Source: Polytrichum commune (lineage: Eukaryota > Streptophyta > Polytrichopsida > Polytrichales > Polytrichaceae). Taken from it: DNA of 64,000 nucleotides. The notes under the pieces are model-generated. The model did not search any database and was not told the DNA's origin. It was given only the letters and a program-made list of their open reading frames with translations. The position numbers were made by a program, and so were the translations under genes. Shown one piece after another: positions 1 to 11,334 of this stretch (position 1 is the first letter of the stretch; each line of letters starts with the position of its first letter). The stretch covers positions 50,545,554-50,609,553 of the forward strand of contig OX485803.1 in the NCBI GenBank assembly GCA_950295325.1, in the 5' to 3' direction.

Positions 1-130
1 GTTTGAATTAGGATCCTTGTTGATCATTTGAGGGAGGAAGGCTTAGGAGATAGGATTAGAGCCTACAAAGTAGGAGGAGATCTCGAGGGCTTATCGTGAG
101 CCTTAAGGGTGCTCATCCCCTCAAACTCAC

Positions 131-138
131 TATATAAT
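131..138 (+). promoter_or_regulatory. TATA box of LTR copy A
   Basis: TATATAAT lies in a conserved block (CTATATAATCCCTCATTC) shared with copies B and D. It is followed by a pyrimidine-rich stretch, as expected for a retrotransposon U3/R promoter. The start site would be about 30 bases downstream by inference. Confidence 0.5.
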
Positions 139-1149
139 CCCTCATTCTTTCTTCACTCATCCTCTCTTCCCTTCGTGCTCCAAGGCACCCCACGTGTTAT
201 AAGTGTGGGTGTGTTGGAAACAAGATTGGAACACATGTGTGTGCTTAGTTTTTAGTTGGAGACCCAAGGCTAGTTGGCCTTGAAGAGGGCTTGACCTCTT
301 GTTAGAATTAGTTTTGGTGTGAATAATTTTAAGATATTTTATGGCTTCAAGTTGTAATATTTGAGTTCATATTTCTTGGATATTTTTTGAGTAGTCTAGG
401 TTGTAAGCGGCATAACTTCCGAGCAAAAGAAGATACTTCGTTGAAATTTAGAGGGTTAGTAAACAACTTGTTTATATGAACATGGTCCAAATCTGAGGAT
501 GTTTGGAGTACTGGAGCAGCAGTTATGACATTCTGAACTTTGCCTACATTTTCAAGCTGAAATGGGCATAACTTCTGGATAGAGGCTTGGAAACGCATGA
601 AATTTTGAGGGATGCTTTGTTCTTAGGTTTCCTAGTTGTGGTACAAATTTCAAGTCATTCCAAATAGATGAGAAGGGGATATATCATTCTGAAGTGTTTC
701 TAAGAGTTGCAGACTAAAAAGGCCATAACGTTTTGGCAGAAAATGGAAATAGTTTGAAATTTCAGGGGGTCATAAACAATTAGTTTTTGTGATTGCTCCC
801 AAAATTTGAAATTCTTTGAAGCCTGTGAGAGGAAGTTATGACATTCTGAAATCTGGGTAGACTCACACACTAAAATGGTCATAACTGTCGGACAGAAAAT
901 GGGATAGGCTCACAAATTGGTGAGATGTTTTTTGCTTTGTCTCCCTAGTTACAGATAAAATTTCAGGACATTCCGAGAAGTAATGGGAAAGTTACACTAT
1001 TAGCTAGTAAAGTCTAGGGGAACAAAGGAAGTTTGTTTGGTTTCATTAGGGATAACCATTAGTTCATTAAACCAATATAGTGGTTGAAGCGTGAGGAGAA
1101 AACTACAATAAGTGACAAGTATTTATCAATACTTAAACTTGTGTAATTC

Positions 1150-1317
1150 ATGAAATCAATAAGCGAGAACTCATATAATAGTGTAGAGTCGACGGCAAGG
1201 ACTCGCTTCACAAGAGGGATATTTTTTAAGGCATGCGTGGCCAAAGCGGCCACGTGGACTTTAGAGAAGTACAAGGATGTGACATTACCCGACATTAAGG
1301 AGTGTAAGAAGACATAA
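1150..1317 (+). CDS. LTR-encoded small protein with ACVAKAA-WTLE core, 55 aa (copy A)
   Basis: The ORF starts at ATG 1150 and ends at TAA 1315-1317. It has a Ser/Asn-rich N-terminus, then ESTARTRFTRGI, then the core ACVAKAATWTLEK (core near residues 28-40), and a charged tail ending CKKT. The same order ESTART-x-F-x-RGI-xx-(K/R)ACVAKAA-x-WTLE occurs in copy D at 50252-50464, and the core also occurs in copy C at 36416-36604. Compared with copy D, most changes in the core codons are third-position and silent, with one residue change (T/G). It lies about 140 bases before the LTR end, where U5 would be. I do not recognise the family. It could be a short upstream ORF or a first coding exon of the parent retrotransposon. 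Confidence 0.5.
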   Translation: MKSISENSYNSVESTARTRFTRGIFFKACVAKAATWTLEKYKDVTLPDIKECKKT

Positions 1318-1460
1318 TATAGACTTGGCTAAGTTGTGTATATTCCAACGATAGATTGGAATCATACATTGTGTTACAAAGAAAGAAATCTCTACATGTC
1401 ATTATAAACTTCTCCATTCGGGCTAGGACGAAATTTAAGGGTGAAGGCTTTTTGGTGACA

Positions 1461-1548
1461 GCTCCCGACAGAGACAACGCTTCCGCCTTCTCTTCTCCAC
1501 TCTCTCTCTCCCCCTCCCTTTTGCCCCCGAATGAGCCCTCTCTCCCTT
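1461..1548. other. 88-bp spacer between two tail-to-tail LTR units
   Basis: This pyrimidine-rich spacer (many CT repeats) separates the 3' ends of copies A and B. Its last five bases, CCCTT, are the left copy of the target duplication of copy B. Confidence 0.6.
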
Positions 1549-1710
1549 TGTCACTAAAAATCCTTCACCCTTCGATTTCGTCCTAGCCCGAGTCGAAAAA
1601 TTTATAATGACATGTAGAGACTTCTCTCTTTGTAACCCAATATATAATTCCAATCTACTCTTGGAATATACACAACTTGATTAACTCCACACTATGTAGT
1701 TTTACATTCT

Positions 1711-1842
1711 TTAATGTCGGGCAAGGTTACATCCTTAGCCTTTTCTAATGTCCACGCATGCCTTCAAAGATATCCCTCTTGTGAAATGAGTCCTTGCCGT
1801 CGACTCCACACTACTACATGAATTCTCGCTTATTGATTCCAT
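1711..1842 (-). pseudogene. Broken copy of the LTR-encoded small ORF (copy B)
   Basis: On the minus strand an ATG at 1842 opens MESISENS... followed by VESTARTHFTRGI and KACV, closely matching copy A. The sequence then jumps from GCGTGG to ACATTAGAA. About 17 bp that encode the AKAA part in copy A are missing. They lie between two CGTGG repeats, so slippage or repeat-mediated deletion is likely. The frame is lost and stops soon after. Confidence 0.5.
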
Positions 1843-3083
1843 GAATTACACAAGTTTAAGTATTGATAAATACTTGTCACTTATTGTAGTTTTATCCTCA
1901 CGCTTCAACCACAATATTGGTTTAATGAACTAATGGTTATCCCTAATGGAACCAAGCAAATTTCTTTTGTCCCCTTAGACTTTACTAGCTAAACCTCACT
2001 TATCTACTAATTTAACTTATTTCTAGCTAATCCTCGTCACAAATTTATAAACTTATATCACTCCTAAATAACCAATATCAATACCATTCCAATTAAATTA
2101 GTCTCCCGGTCTCAGTCCCGGCAAGTTGCGCGTAAATCAACGTTGTTTGCTTCCTTAGTAACCCGTCAGAGCCCGTCAATTACAGAGGCCTGAAATTTTA
2201 TCGGTAACTAGGGAGACAAAGCAAAAAACATCTCACCAATTTGTGAGCCTATCCCATTTTCTGTCCGACAGTTATGACCATTTTAGTATGTCAGTCTACC
2301 CAGATTTCAGAATGTCATAACTTCCTCCCACGGGCTCCAAAGAACTTCAAATTTTGGGAGCAATCACAAAAACTAATTTTTTATGACCCCCTGAAATTTC
2401 AAACTATTTCCATTTTCTGCCAAAACGTTATGGCCTTTTTAGTCTGCAACTCTTAGAAACACTTCAGAATGATATATCTCCTTTTTATCTATTCGGAATA
2501 ACTTGAAATTTGTACCACAACTAGGAAACCTAAGAACAAAGCATCCCTCAAAATTTCATGCGTTTCCAAGCCTCTGTCCAGAAGTTATGCCCATTTCAGC
2601 TCAAAAATGTAGGCAAAGTTCAGAATATCATAACTGCTGCTCCAGTACTCCAAACATCCTCAGATTTGGACCATGTTCATATAAACAAGTTGTTTACTAA
2701 CCCTCTAAATTTTAACAAAGTATCTTCGTCTGCTCGGAAGTTATGCCCCTTACAACCTAGACTGTTCAAAGGACCCTCTCATTTACCAACTCGTGTTCCG
2801 GCAACGTGTCACTAAAAATACTCTATATATTCAAAAGTACTCACTTAGCAAACACATATACCCAAGAAATATGAACTCAAGTATTACAACTTGAAGCCAT
2901 AAAATATCTTAAAATTATTCACACCAAAACTAATTCTAACAAGAGGTCAAGCCCTCTTCAAGGCCAACTAGCCTTGGCTCTCCAACTAAAAACTAAGCAC
3001 ATACATGTGCTCCAATCTTGCTTCCAACACACCCACACTTATAACACGTGGGGTGCCTTGGAGCACGAAGGGAAGAATGAGGG

Positions 3084-3091
3084 ATTATATA
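3084..3091 (-). promoter_or_regulatory. TATA box of LTR copy B
   Basis: Minus-strand TATATAAT lies in the same conserved block as in copies A and D. Confidence 0.5.
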
Positions 3092-3440
3092 GTGAGTTTG
3101 AGGAGGTGAGCACCCTCAAGGCTCACGATAAGCCTTCGAAATCTCCACCTACTTTGTAGGCTCTCATCTTATCTCCTAAGCCTTCCTCCCTCAAATGATC
3201 AACAAGGATCCTAATTCAAACATTTAACTAACATTGGCTTTCTACCTACCACACTTTACCAAGGTATGTCCTCATACTACTTAAATCCACTCCACACAAG
3301 CCTAATGCTTCAAACTTAGCTTTCTTCAAGCTTCACTCTTTTTATATTTTTGTGAATAATCATAAATCAACAAAACACCACTTGTAATGTTTTACAAGTG
3401 TTAACAACACATGTGGGCATCAATTTGGGCTCACACCCTT

Positions 3441-4265
3441 GCCTCCCGAGACCCCTCCAACTTCCTCCTTTTTTCTCGCATTGCCCGGCATGTTTCAGGC
3501 CGCCCGAAGAAAAAAAAAATGTTGGCCTTCTTCCTTGGCCTTCCCCCTTCCAAGACTCCACTTCCCCACACACATTAATTGTACTTAGTTCTCTTTATTT
3601 TAGTTTAATTTATTTGACCTCTTCCTAAAGGTAAAGTTGACATTTTTTCTCGGGGGGGGCAGTGTGTTAAAAATTTAAGGATATAGGTGCGAACAACCAC
3701 TATTTTATAGTGGGTATTACTTTCAATTCTCTTCTTTTTTCACATGCTATCATTATGTAAATTTCTACTTTGGGTTAATAAAAAAATGGCTTGCATTACT
3801 TATAATTCCAAATTACTTATTATTCCATACCCTATAGTACTTTAAAGATGTCCAGTGCCATTTTTGATACCCTATATTATTCTTAAGTCCATTTATAATT
3901 TTTAGCCCTCATGTTTTTAAAATACCCTATCATTTGTTCGCACGTATATTGCTACTCCAACCAATGACTACCCCCCCCCCCTCCGAGCATTTTTTGAATT
4001 GTTTTTCATTTCCCACCTTCATGTTAGAGTTAACCACTATGTGGGCACGACTTTAGGGCTCACACATGGAATTTTCCAACTAAACATCCTTAAAACTATC
4101 AAAGAAGGGTCATTTGCTAGTCCAAATCATTAAAAACGTATCATACGCTTAAAATAATTGCCAAAAAACCTTTAAACCAAAATTAGAACTAAATCATCTT
4201 GTTTAAAAATTTATCAAATTTTTTACTTGAATTTTTCCAGTGATTACTCCAAGAAAGTATAAAAC
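3441..4265. other. Anonymous sequence between LTR units
   Basis: No supported gene. It holds homopolymer runs (A run near 3510, G run near 3650, C run near 3970) and a fragment at 4040-4085 resembling the outer end of the LTR family (minus-strand gagccc...gtgcccac), probably a truncated further copy. Confidence 0.4.
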
Positions 4266-6007
4266 TATGAGCCCAAATTGTGGGCCCATATGTGTCTTTA
4301 GACATTGAAATTGTTAGAACTTGCAATTGAGATTTCTTTTAAATTGGAAAAGACATAAAAAGAGTGCAAGCTTTAAGTTTTGATTTGGGATTGTGTGTAA
4401 GAGGGTTAGTTGATACTTTGTGTTTGAAGCATTAGTTGGAATTAGTTAGTGTTAGACTTTAGGTAGCGTTTAAGAAGTGAGGTTGCAACCTCAAGGTGGA
4501 AGCATTAAGGCAGGGATCTATTGTTTGAATTAGGCCAGTTAGTGTTCATTTTGGGGGCTTGAGGAGGCTCAATTCGGGCATGAAGTCGTTACAGTGGATG
4601 GGGCTCCACCGGATTTCTGGATCCGGGGAACCGAAGGGTCCCCTATTTTCAACAGGAAAGTTTGTCTACTCTCTCTCTTCGGCAGCATGGGTTTTTTCGA
4701 GGACAAGGAGCTGGAGGCCGGTTGCGGCCATGAAAAAAGGGAATTTGATCTGGTTGGATTGTATGTTAGGGGGGTCACCCGAGGGCGACACAGTTGGGCC
4801 GAAATCAGCCGGTGAGCACGAAGGGATCCAGCACCGAGGGCACCTCGGATAAGGCCAGTGACAACGAAGGTAAGAGAAGCAGGAGATTGTGAGACCGAAG
4901 TTGAGCCATGCGGAAGTGAGAGGGAGGCATCTGAGGAAAATGTGGAGCTCGTCTGAGGGGTCCCAGGGAAGACAGGGGAGGCGAGCTCACTCAAAGATCA
5001 CACAACCAACCAAAAGTGGGATTTCAGCAGCAGGGCAAAGCCCTGCTGGATTCTTGAAGGCCCGGTGCTCCTCGGTGTCTATTGGAGAGAGGGCAATGTG
5101 AGGTCAGTATGCTGGTTGAGCTCTCACACCACAGGGCATGTGGGAATGGGCATTGTTGGGCTGCCGAAGATGTAGTCATTACCTTAGAGGCATGTCGAAA
5201 TTAGCCTAGAATCTACTCACGAAGTCGGCATTGCTGCCGAATCAGTCTTCAAGGCTAATTTGGGTGGCAGTAATTGAATGTGCTAAGGCCGCAGGGGAAT
5301 TTCGACAACCCACTCGGTATTTATTTAGTTGCAGTTGAGAAGAGAGGAATCTGGCAAGGGTAAAGACACGTTGTAGAGGGTGTTTGATTCAGTGTCGCAG
5401 CTACTAGCAGGGGAAGAAATTCAAGGAAGACTGGGGCAGTCTCTTTCGGAAGTTGGATTCTGTAAGGAGGAGACAGGGCGGAATATCGAGTTGTGGGAGG
5501 TTGAGAGTAACTGCCTGGTGCAGGCATTGTTCAGATTTCACAAAACTACCACGTCGAATAGGGTGACAACTCAAGGGTGGAAGGCCCAACAGTGTCTGGG
5601 AGGTAGCAGGAGTTGGTGACGGGCTGGTGACGGCTTCGGAGGGGTCCCACAGTAATTCGGTCTCAGTCCCAGTAGCTAAGGCAGCCGGGAAGTTGATTAA
5701 TGAGGCTGGAGGCAGGGAGGACATGGTGCAGCTAACAAATAATAGAATAGAATTAAGAGGTCACATTAGCTTAGGATGTGGTATGTAGGTCTTAAGTGGG
5801 GATGAAGGGTTAATTAGGACATGAAGAACAAAGAGCATTTCTTAATGCTTTAGTCTCATATGAATTGAATAAAGATATGATTTTGGATATCTACATTGCA
5901 AGCACAGTGGGGGTTAAAAACAAGTGCTTAGGTTTAAGTGGAGTGAATGTTGGTCCTGAACTCTCACCCGGACACAGACGCATAAGGGTGGGGGTTTAGG
6001 GCTGACA
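4266..6007 (+). mobile_element. Solo-LTR-like unit (copy E), TSD AAAAC
   Basis: The unit starts TATGAGCCCAAATTG (a change from TGTGAG) and ends GGGTTTAGGGCTGACA. Perfect 5-bp direct repeats AAAAC flank it at 4261-4265 and 6008-6012. Length is 1742 bp. The first 120 bases align with copies B and D, including the CATAAAAAGAGTG block. The 3' end shares the CGCATAAGGGTGGGGG block with copies C and D. The middle is diverged and more GC-rich than its relatives, with long overlapping open frames on both strands that I do not treat as genes. Confidence 0.75.
5567..5788 (+). pseudogene. Open frame with VAKAAG core in LTR copy E
   Basis: An open frame without a clear start runs from the codon after TGA 5564-5566 to TAG 5786-5788. 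It contains VPVAKAAGKLINEAGG (from 5666). The VAKAAG part matches the core of the small ORF in copies A, C and D at a similar distance from the LTR end, but Trp-Thr is replaced by Lys-Leu. It is probably a diverged relative of the same peptide; the evidence is weaker than for the other copies. Confidence 0.25.
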
Positions 6008-6012
6008 AAAAC

Positions 6013-6890
6013 CTAAAGTGACATCTTGGAATTCTACATGATTGTTGCTCAATGAAACATAAAAAATTATGTTTCCTAGTCCATACCCATGAATGAACCT
6101 TGCTCTAATTTCAAGACATTTGATATGAAAGTGGACCGAACCAAAGGTATAAATAATAAACATCGTAAGGGTAAAACATTGCATCTGCATTTGCTTTCAA
6201 ATAAGAAATGAAGTTGATATTAAATTCCAACGAATCATTGAGCAACTTAAAATTGAAAGCAAAGTGATTTGAAGAAGCATTAGTATGCATTTGCAACAAC
6301 AAAAAAATACGACAATAAACTTACAAAATATAAAACATAATTCATTGTGAGAAAAGACATACATAACTTTAATAATTATTTGGTGATAGAAGATGAAATC
6401 AGATGAAAAACATTGTGTTATGATAATAAAAATGGTCCAATGTATTGCATGTTTTTAAAATTTTGTATATAGTGGATATTTAACTTTTTTAAACCGGAAG
6501 AGGCATCACAATAACAAAAAAAACCCTAAAATATATTGAGGACATACATTGGATTACAGCTCTAAGGCCTTACAAAAACAATAGAGTATGAAATTCTTTT
6601 AAATTTTGATATTAAACCTTAAATTTTCCAAGAAAAATCTAGTCTATGTATATGCTATAAATGTATTCACTAAAACACTTTGAGCATAAATCAAAGTGAT
6701 TTTAAAGTTTTTAAAAATCATCTTGCAAAGAGCAAACCTACCAACCTTGGACATTAATTTTATTTTATTTTTAAAAACTTCTTGATCATAAGCTTTATCA
6801 TTCATGTTCAACAACATTAACAGGCCAAAATGACAGTTTATTTGCATAGCAAATATTAATCTACAGTCTCTAAAACTTGTAGGTGATTAA
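6013..6890. other. AT-rich sequence without a supported gene
   Basis: Only short chance open frames on both strands. I see no terminal repeats or domains. Confidence 0.5.
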
Positions 6891-6892
6891 AG

Positions 6893-7735
6893 CCTAGGCA
6901 TTGGTGGCACCTCCAATACCCTGGAATTCATTCTATATAGTACTTCAATGTATTTATACTTTTTGGCTTACTCCATAATTTATACTTAAAAAAGGTATTG
7001 ACAGCACCGCCAATACCTTCAAATTACAAATTTACTAACAAGTTCCTATTTCGCAATGAAAATAAACCCTACCTTAATCTAAAGCATTTCATTTCCAAAG
7101 TATTGGCAACTTCGCCAATATCTTTGTACACAATGTCATTTAGCAATACACACATCAAAAAAACTATAGAAAAAATCACCTACAACACCAAACTACCCAA
7201 ACTTCCACGACTTGATAGTGTTTTTCCAATAATGCCTCTCCAATTGGGCTATTTTTCTCATCTCATCGTTCCTCTCCTCTCCTCTCCTCTCCTTCTTTTG
7301 GAGTCCAAACGATTCTTATTTTATTTTATTTATTAAAAAAACCATAGGGTTTCTTATTTCTTATATAAACTATTAACTACTAATGAATGAAAATGTGTTG
7401 CATTGATACTTCTCTTTGGATGAAGTGTCATAGGAATTTTTATTTTATTTTTCTACCTAAAGATATTGGCAACACTACTAATACCCATAGACCTACCAAA
7501 CCCCATTCCCAATGTTCCACACCAATACCTCGAAACCTACCAAACTCTATTTCAGTTTCAAACCTACCTAATCCCATGTACATTTTTCCGCTCAAGGGTA
7601 TTGGAGGAACCTACTGAAACTCATTTCCATCTTTCCTCTCCTTGGTATTGACAAGCATCACCAATACCCTAAGAACTACCTAATCCCATTTCCATTTTCC
7701 CTTCCCCAAGTATTGGTGGCAATGACATCATCAAA
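6893..7735. repeat. Cluster of diverged GGTATTG/CAATACC hairpins
   Basis: At least seven units carry GGTATTGG or GGTATTGA followed 8-12 bases later by CCAATACC or a near match: about 6900-6925, 6993-7018, 7100-7125, 7462-7488, 7580-7600, 7643-7672 and 7710-7730. From 7440 on, the units are separated by a roughly 65-base diverged segment with CTACCTAATCCCATTTCCATTTT. It looks like an old tandem array whose most conserved part is the short stem. Confidence 0.55.
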
Positions 7736-7849
7736 TTGAGAGGTTGTGATTAAACGACTTGACGAGTGTTATGTATAGAAACTCACATGAGGTGAGAATA
7801 GACACATGAGTTGAAAAGAGATAGCTTGTGTTATAAATTATTATAGAAC

Positions 7850-8140
7850 TTCACATTAGGTTAGAGGAAGTTATTGGAATCAATAAGAGATAAGATTGCA
7901 AAAGCATAGACACCTTTACAAAGGCATTTGAACAATGCTTGGAGTGAGATGGTCTCATGCTCTCCTTGCTTTGCCTTTTGTTGCCTTACTTCTTTTGATT
8001 GGTTCACACAAACAATATGAGATAAGTCTTATCCCTCTTCGGACTAGCATGGTAGCCTTATTCTAACCTTATTGTTTCTTTTGCCTTTTCTATTATATTT
8101 CTATTGACTAATTTAATGCTCTACCCTCTACAGAATTGTA
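7850..8140 (-). repeat. SINE-like dispersed repeat, copy 1
   Basis: On the minus strand this matches 27035-27330 over about 260 bases and, more weakly, 30395-30680. All three have or retain traces of a tRNA-like head reading GGTAGAGCATTA near the start. Two direct copies of GAAACTCACATGAGGTGAGAA (7778 and 8176) flank it. A tRNA-derived SINE is the likeliest reading, but the A and B boxes are not complete. Confidence 0.45.
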
Positions 8141-8224
8141 CATGTTGAAAGATAATTGATTAATGATCAATTATGGAAACTCACATGAGGTGAGAATAGA
8201 TGCATGAGTGAAAGAAAATAAGTC

Positions 8225-10225
8225 GTAAGAGAAATCAACTATGAAATTGCAAAGCAAGTGAATGGGAATAATTACTTGAGAGTCTTGTGGAAAATTTAAG
8301 GTGTGAGCAATTACCAATTGGAGTAAAAAGACTTGAAGGTGAGAGAATATAGGAAGTAATAGAAAGAGCTTGTGTTTGTAACGGAAGAACACCGGTGTGT
8401 GGTATTGAGCGTAGAGAGAGAGAACTAAGTTATCTTGCTCAAGATGAAGTCAACAATTATCAATTCTCGCGTATCCAAGTTATTCCACTACCATTTACTT
8501 CCGTAACAATGAACTCTTTGGGGTTGGCATCAAATAGAGATTTGACTTAGTCTTCTTGTTCACTAGGTGCGAATCACTGCACATACGTTTTTTCAATCCA
8601 ATTCCCAAAAATATCCTTCTTCAAAGACATTAGAGTAACACATGTATATTCCCATTGAAGATCTCCATTAAACATGCTTTCAAAAATTAAAAACAATGAG
8701 CTTAAACTCCAATCCTTCATAAATACCTTCTCTACATGAAAGCCTAAACAATAGATCTACATGAATTATTGGTAAGAAATGACTAAGTGTAAGTCAAGGA
8801 CCAAACTAGTAGATAATAAGGTATCTTTGGATACAAAGGTGATTACAAGGATTCGAGGTGATTATATGCCAAAATGATCAAATAAATGGAGCTCAGTTAA
8901 GTTGACCGGTAAAGTGTTATATCTTTCTTTTGAACTAGTAAAATACACCTCAACAAGGTAGGATTCCGTTTAACAAGTGTCTTTTGATATTACAACGTTA
9001 ATCCCTGATGAATTTGTTGGATACTAGTCTTTAGATGGATATCCAAAAGTAAGTAAACGTTAAGCAAAGTTACACCAAGTCAAACGGGACTTGGTGAGAC
9101 ACAAGTCAAAAAAATGGCTCACTCCCACTGCTTGACGCAACCTTTTGAAAGGGGTCTCAACTTCAATGTCTTCATTTCTCACTTCTCCAATTTTGGTCTA
9201 CACTTTGCACTTGGATCTTTAGAAGTTAGTTCCTCCCTTCTATTATCTCTCACCTCATTTTTCATCTAATTTTGATCCTTGCACAAGGATTTGCAACTTA
9301 AACACTATATTCGTTAATCGGAGACTTTGGAAAGTCTCAAAATCAAATTCACCCATAGTTTGGGATGCCAATATTGTGAGCATACATTATAATGGGAACA
9401 TTGGGAACATTGGGAAAATGATAGTTCATAAGTTTGTACGCAAAGAATATTTACATTACTAAATATAGTAATTTTAAAATATCATGATCAAAACATGAAC
9501 TTCACATGGAAAATAACAATCAAATCTCCCAAAAAATAGTTTTATATCATTATAGAGTCTAGGATGCGCATCCCATATGGAAAGGTCTTATTGAATTAGA
9601 TGGCATATCCCAAACTTATTTAAAATAAGTTTGAATGTAGCCGCAATACAACCAAGACTATATAATGCCCCTATTTTCACACTAATTCCAACCTATGTTA
9701 TGTCCACCAAAAGATGTATCCACAAACACACCCACCACGATTGTCCCGTCAATATTGTCAGCCGATCGGGAAGAGAGTTCACATTCATTATCTAAAGACG
9801 ATGCATATGTCGACAACACAAAGGCACTATCTACTACATCCACTACCATCACACCTAAAAAACAACCATGGAATGGACAACCGCATAACCGATGCTATGC
9901 AAATAAGAGTGGACACACTATATGTCAGTATATATGACCTGAAATACATACATTTTCCAACTAAAGAGACAATAGTGACTAGCAAACCAAAGACACGCTC
10001 GCATTGTGGACATTAAAAAGTAGGTGTTGGGATACCATTGGAGAACCTCATAAATAAACACGAACATGTGTTCCAAAACAATCCATGGTCAAGTGCAAAT
10101 AATCCTTATTTTTCCATTCCAATAAACATGGGCATCACATGGTGTTATTTATTATCTTTAGAAGGCGTTGAAATGATTTGTTAAGTAACCATGGGCATGG
10201 TTCTACATCAATACAAGACATGATT
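8225..10225. other. Anonymous AT-rich sequence
   Basis: No conserved domain is visible. Open frames at 9695-10016 overlap each other and have repeat-like composition. The sequence changes gradually into the palindrome region beyond 10230. Confidence 0.4.
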
Positions 10226-10229
10226 TTCA

Positions 10230-11330
10230 CATATGTTCACGAACGCGCGGTCGTAAAGCACATCCCATTTCATGATCAAATGTGCATGGGACAAACAACA
10301 CATGATGTTAAAGATCACACGATACATATATTCACATTGGTGTCAAAGAACATTATACATGCATATGAAAAAAATTGAATGATATGGATTTAAAAAATAT
10401 TAGTCGCATACACAGTCGACACGATGTATGTCGTCGATTATAGGCCCAAAATACAAAAAAATACGACTTGAGATATACGAATGGGCGTTCGTATACCTCC
10501 CTATACATATTCCAGGAGGGTATCTTTATGAACGGCCGCGTGTATGTCACATGTTGTATTTTTTATGGCAGATAAAATTTAGATTGTAATAATTGTGGTA
10601 TTTTACGGATGTACTTTCGCAAAACGTATGCCATCATACGGGTATTTGGGGCAATTGGATTGGTATACTCCATACGAATGGCCGTTCGTAAAGCTTTGGT
10701 AGGTATCTTTATGAATGTCCATTCGTATATCATCATGACAGACTTGTATCATATATCATCATCATATTTGGGTCGATGCATAGATGTGTCTATGTATGGA
10801 TGTTGTTTGGATACATAGACCATATTCACAGGTGGTATTTACAAACGACCGTTCATAAGGCTTTGGGTCATATCTTTACGAACGTGCGTTCGTATATCAC
10901 CATGACATATTGTTTGGGTCTATGCATAGATGTATGTCCATCTATGGATGTTCCTAGACACATAGACCATACTCACAGGTGGTATTTACGAACGCACGTT
11001 CGTATATCACTATGATATATTGTTTGGGTCTATGCATAGATGTATGTCTATCTATGGATATTGCTAGATAAATAGACCATACTCACAGGTGATATTTACG
11101 AACGCACGTTCGTAAACTCTTAGCCATCACATGTGATTGAATCATTAATACAAATGCGTTCATTTGTGATTTACGAACGCGCGTTTGTAAACTCTCAATC
11201 ACCATATATGTTTCAACCAATACTACAAATGCGTTGATTTGTGATTTACAAACGTGCGTTTGTAAACTCTCAACCATCATCTATGTTTGAACCAATACTA
11301 CAAATGCATTGATTTGTGATTTGTGATTTA
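10230..11330. repeat. Outer array of degenerate ACGAACG/CGTTCGT palindromes
   Basis: About eleven copies of the palindrome (for example near 10240, 10478, 10675, 10720, 10840, 10878, 10985, 11095, 11172 and 11248) occur in two spacer contexts. Between 10770 and 11100 the spacer contains GTTTGGGTCTATGCATAGATG and ACCATACTCACAGGTG. Between 11100 and 11330 it contains CAACCATCA...CCAATACTACAAATGCGTTG. Arms are more diverged than in the inner arrays. Confidence 0.7.
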
Positions 11331-11334
11331 TATT

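Larger units (their letters stand above)
1..1460 (+). mobile_element. LTR-like unit (copy A), 5' end outside window
   Basis: This unit belongs to a family that starts TGTGAGCCCAAA and ends near ...TCACA/TGACA. The left end lies before the window; the right end is GGTGACA at 1454-1460. It contains a TATA box at 131-138, a region of alternating ATAACTT and AGTTATGACATTCTGA motifs (about 405-890) and a short conserved ORF (1150-1317). It aligns over its visible length with the minus strand of copy B (1549-3435) and with parts of 4266-6007, 36285-37513 and 48458-50667. The TG...CA ends, 5-bp target duplications in sister copies and a promoter-like TATA suggest a solo LTR. No internal retrotransposon domain follows it; another transposon class with short inverted ends is possible. 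Confidence 0.7.
1549..3435 (-). mobile_element. Complete solo-LTR-like unit (copy B), TSD CCCTT
   Basis: Read on the minus strand, the unit begins TGTGAGCCCAAAT at 3435 and ends ...AGTGACA at 1549 (1887 bp). It is flanked by perfect 5-bp direct repeats CCCTT at 1544-1548 and 3436-3440. TG...CA ends with a 5-bp duplication are typical of LTR-retrotransposon integration. It carries a TATA box (3084-3091), the ATAACTT motif region and a broken copy of the small ORF. Its body is a close inverted match to copy A, so 1-3230 forms a nearly continuous palindrome centred near 1505. No second LTR or internal domain is present. Confidence 0.75.

Noticed and set aside
1059..1295. 78-codon minus-strand frame with HVAALATHALKNIPL
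   Set aside because: It is the antisense of the conserved plus-strand small ORF; the pattern of silent changes supports the plus strand.
4559..5724. Several overlapping frames of 60-140 codons on both strands in LTR copy E
   Set aside because: They overlap each other on opposite strands in a GC-richer LTR, share no motif with known proteins, and are not kept in sister LTR copies, apart from the short VAKAAG trace.
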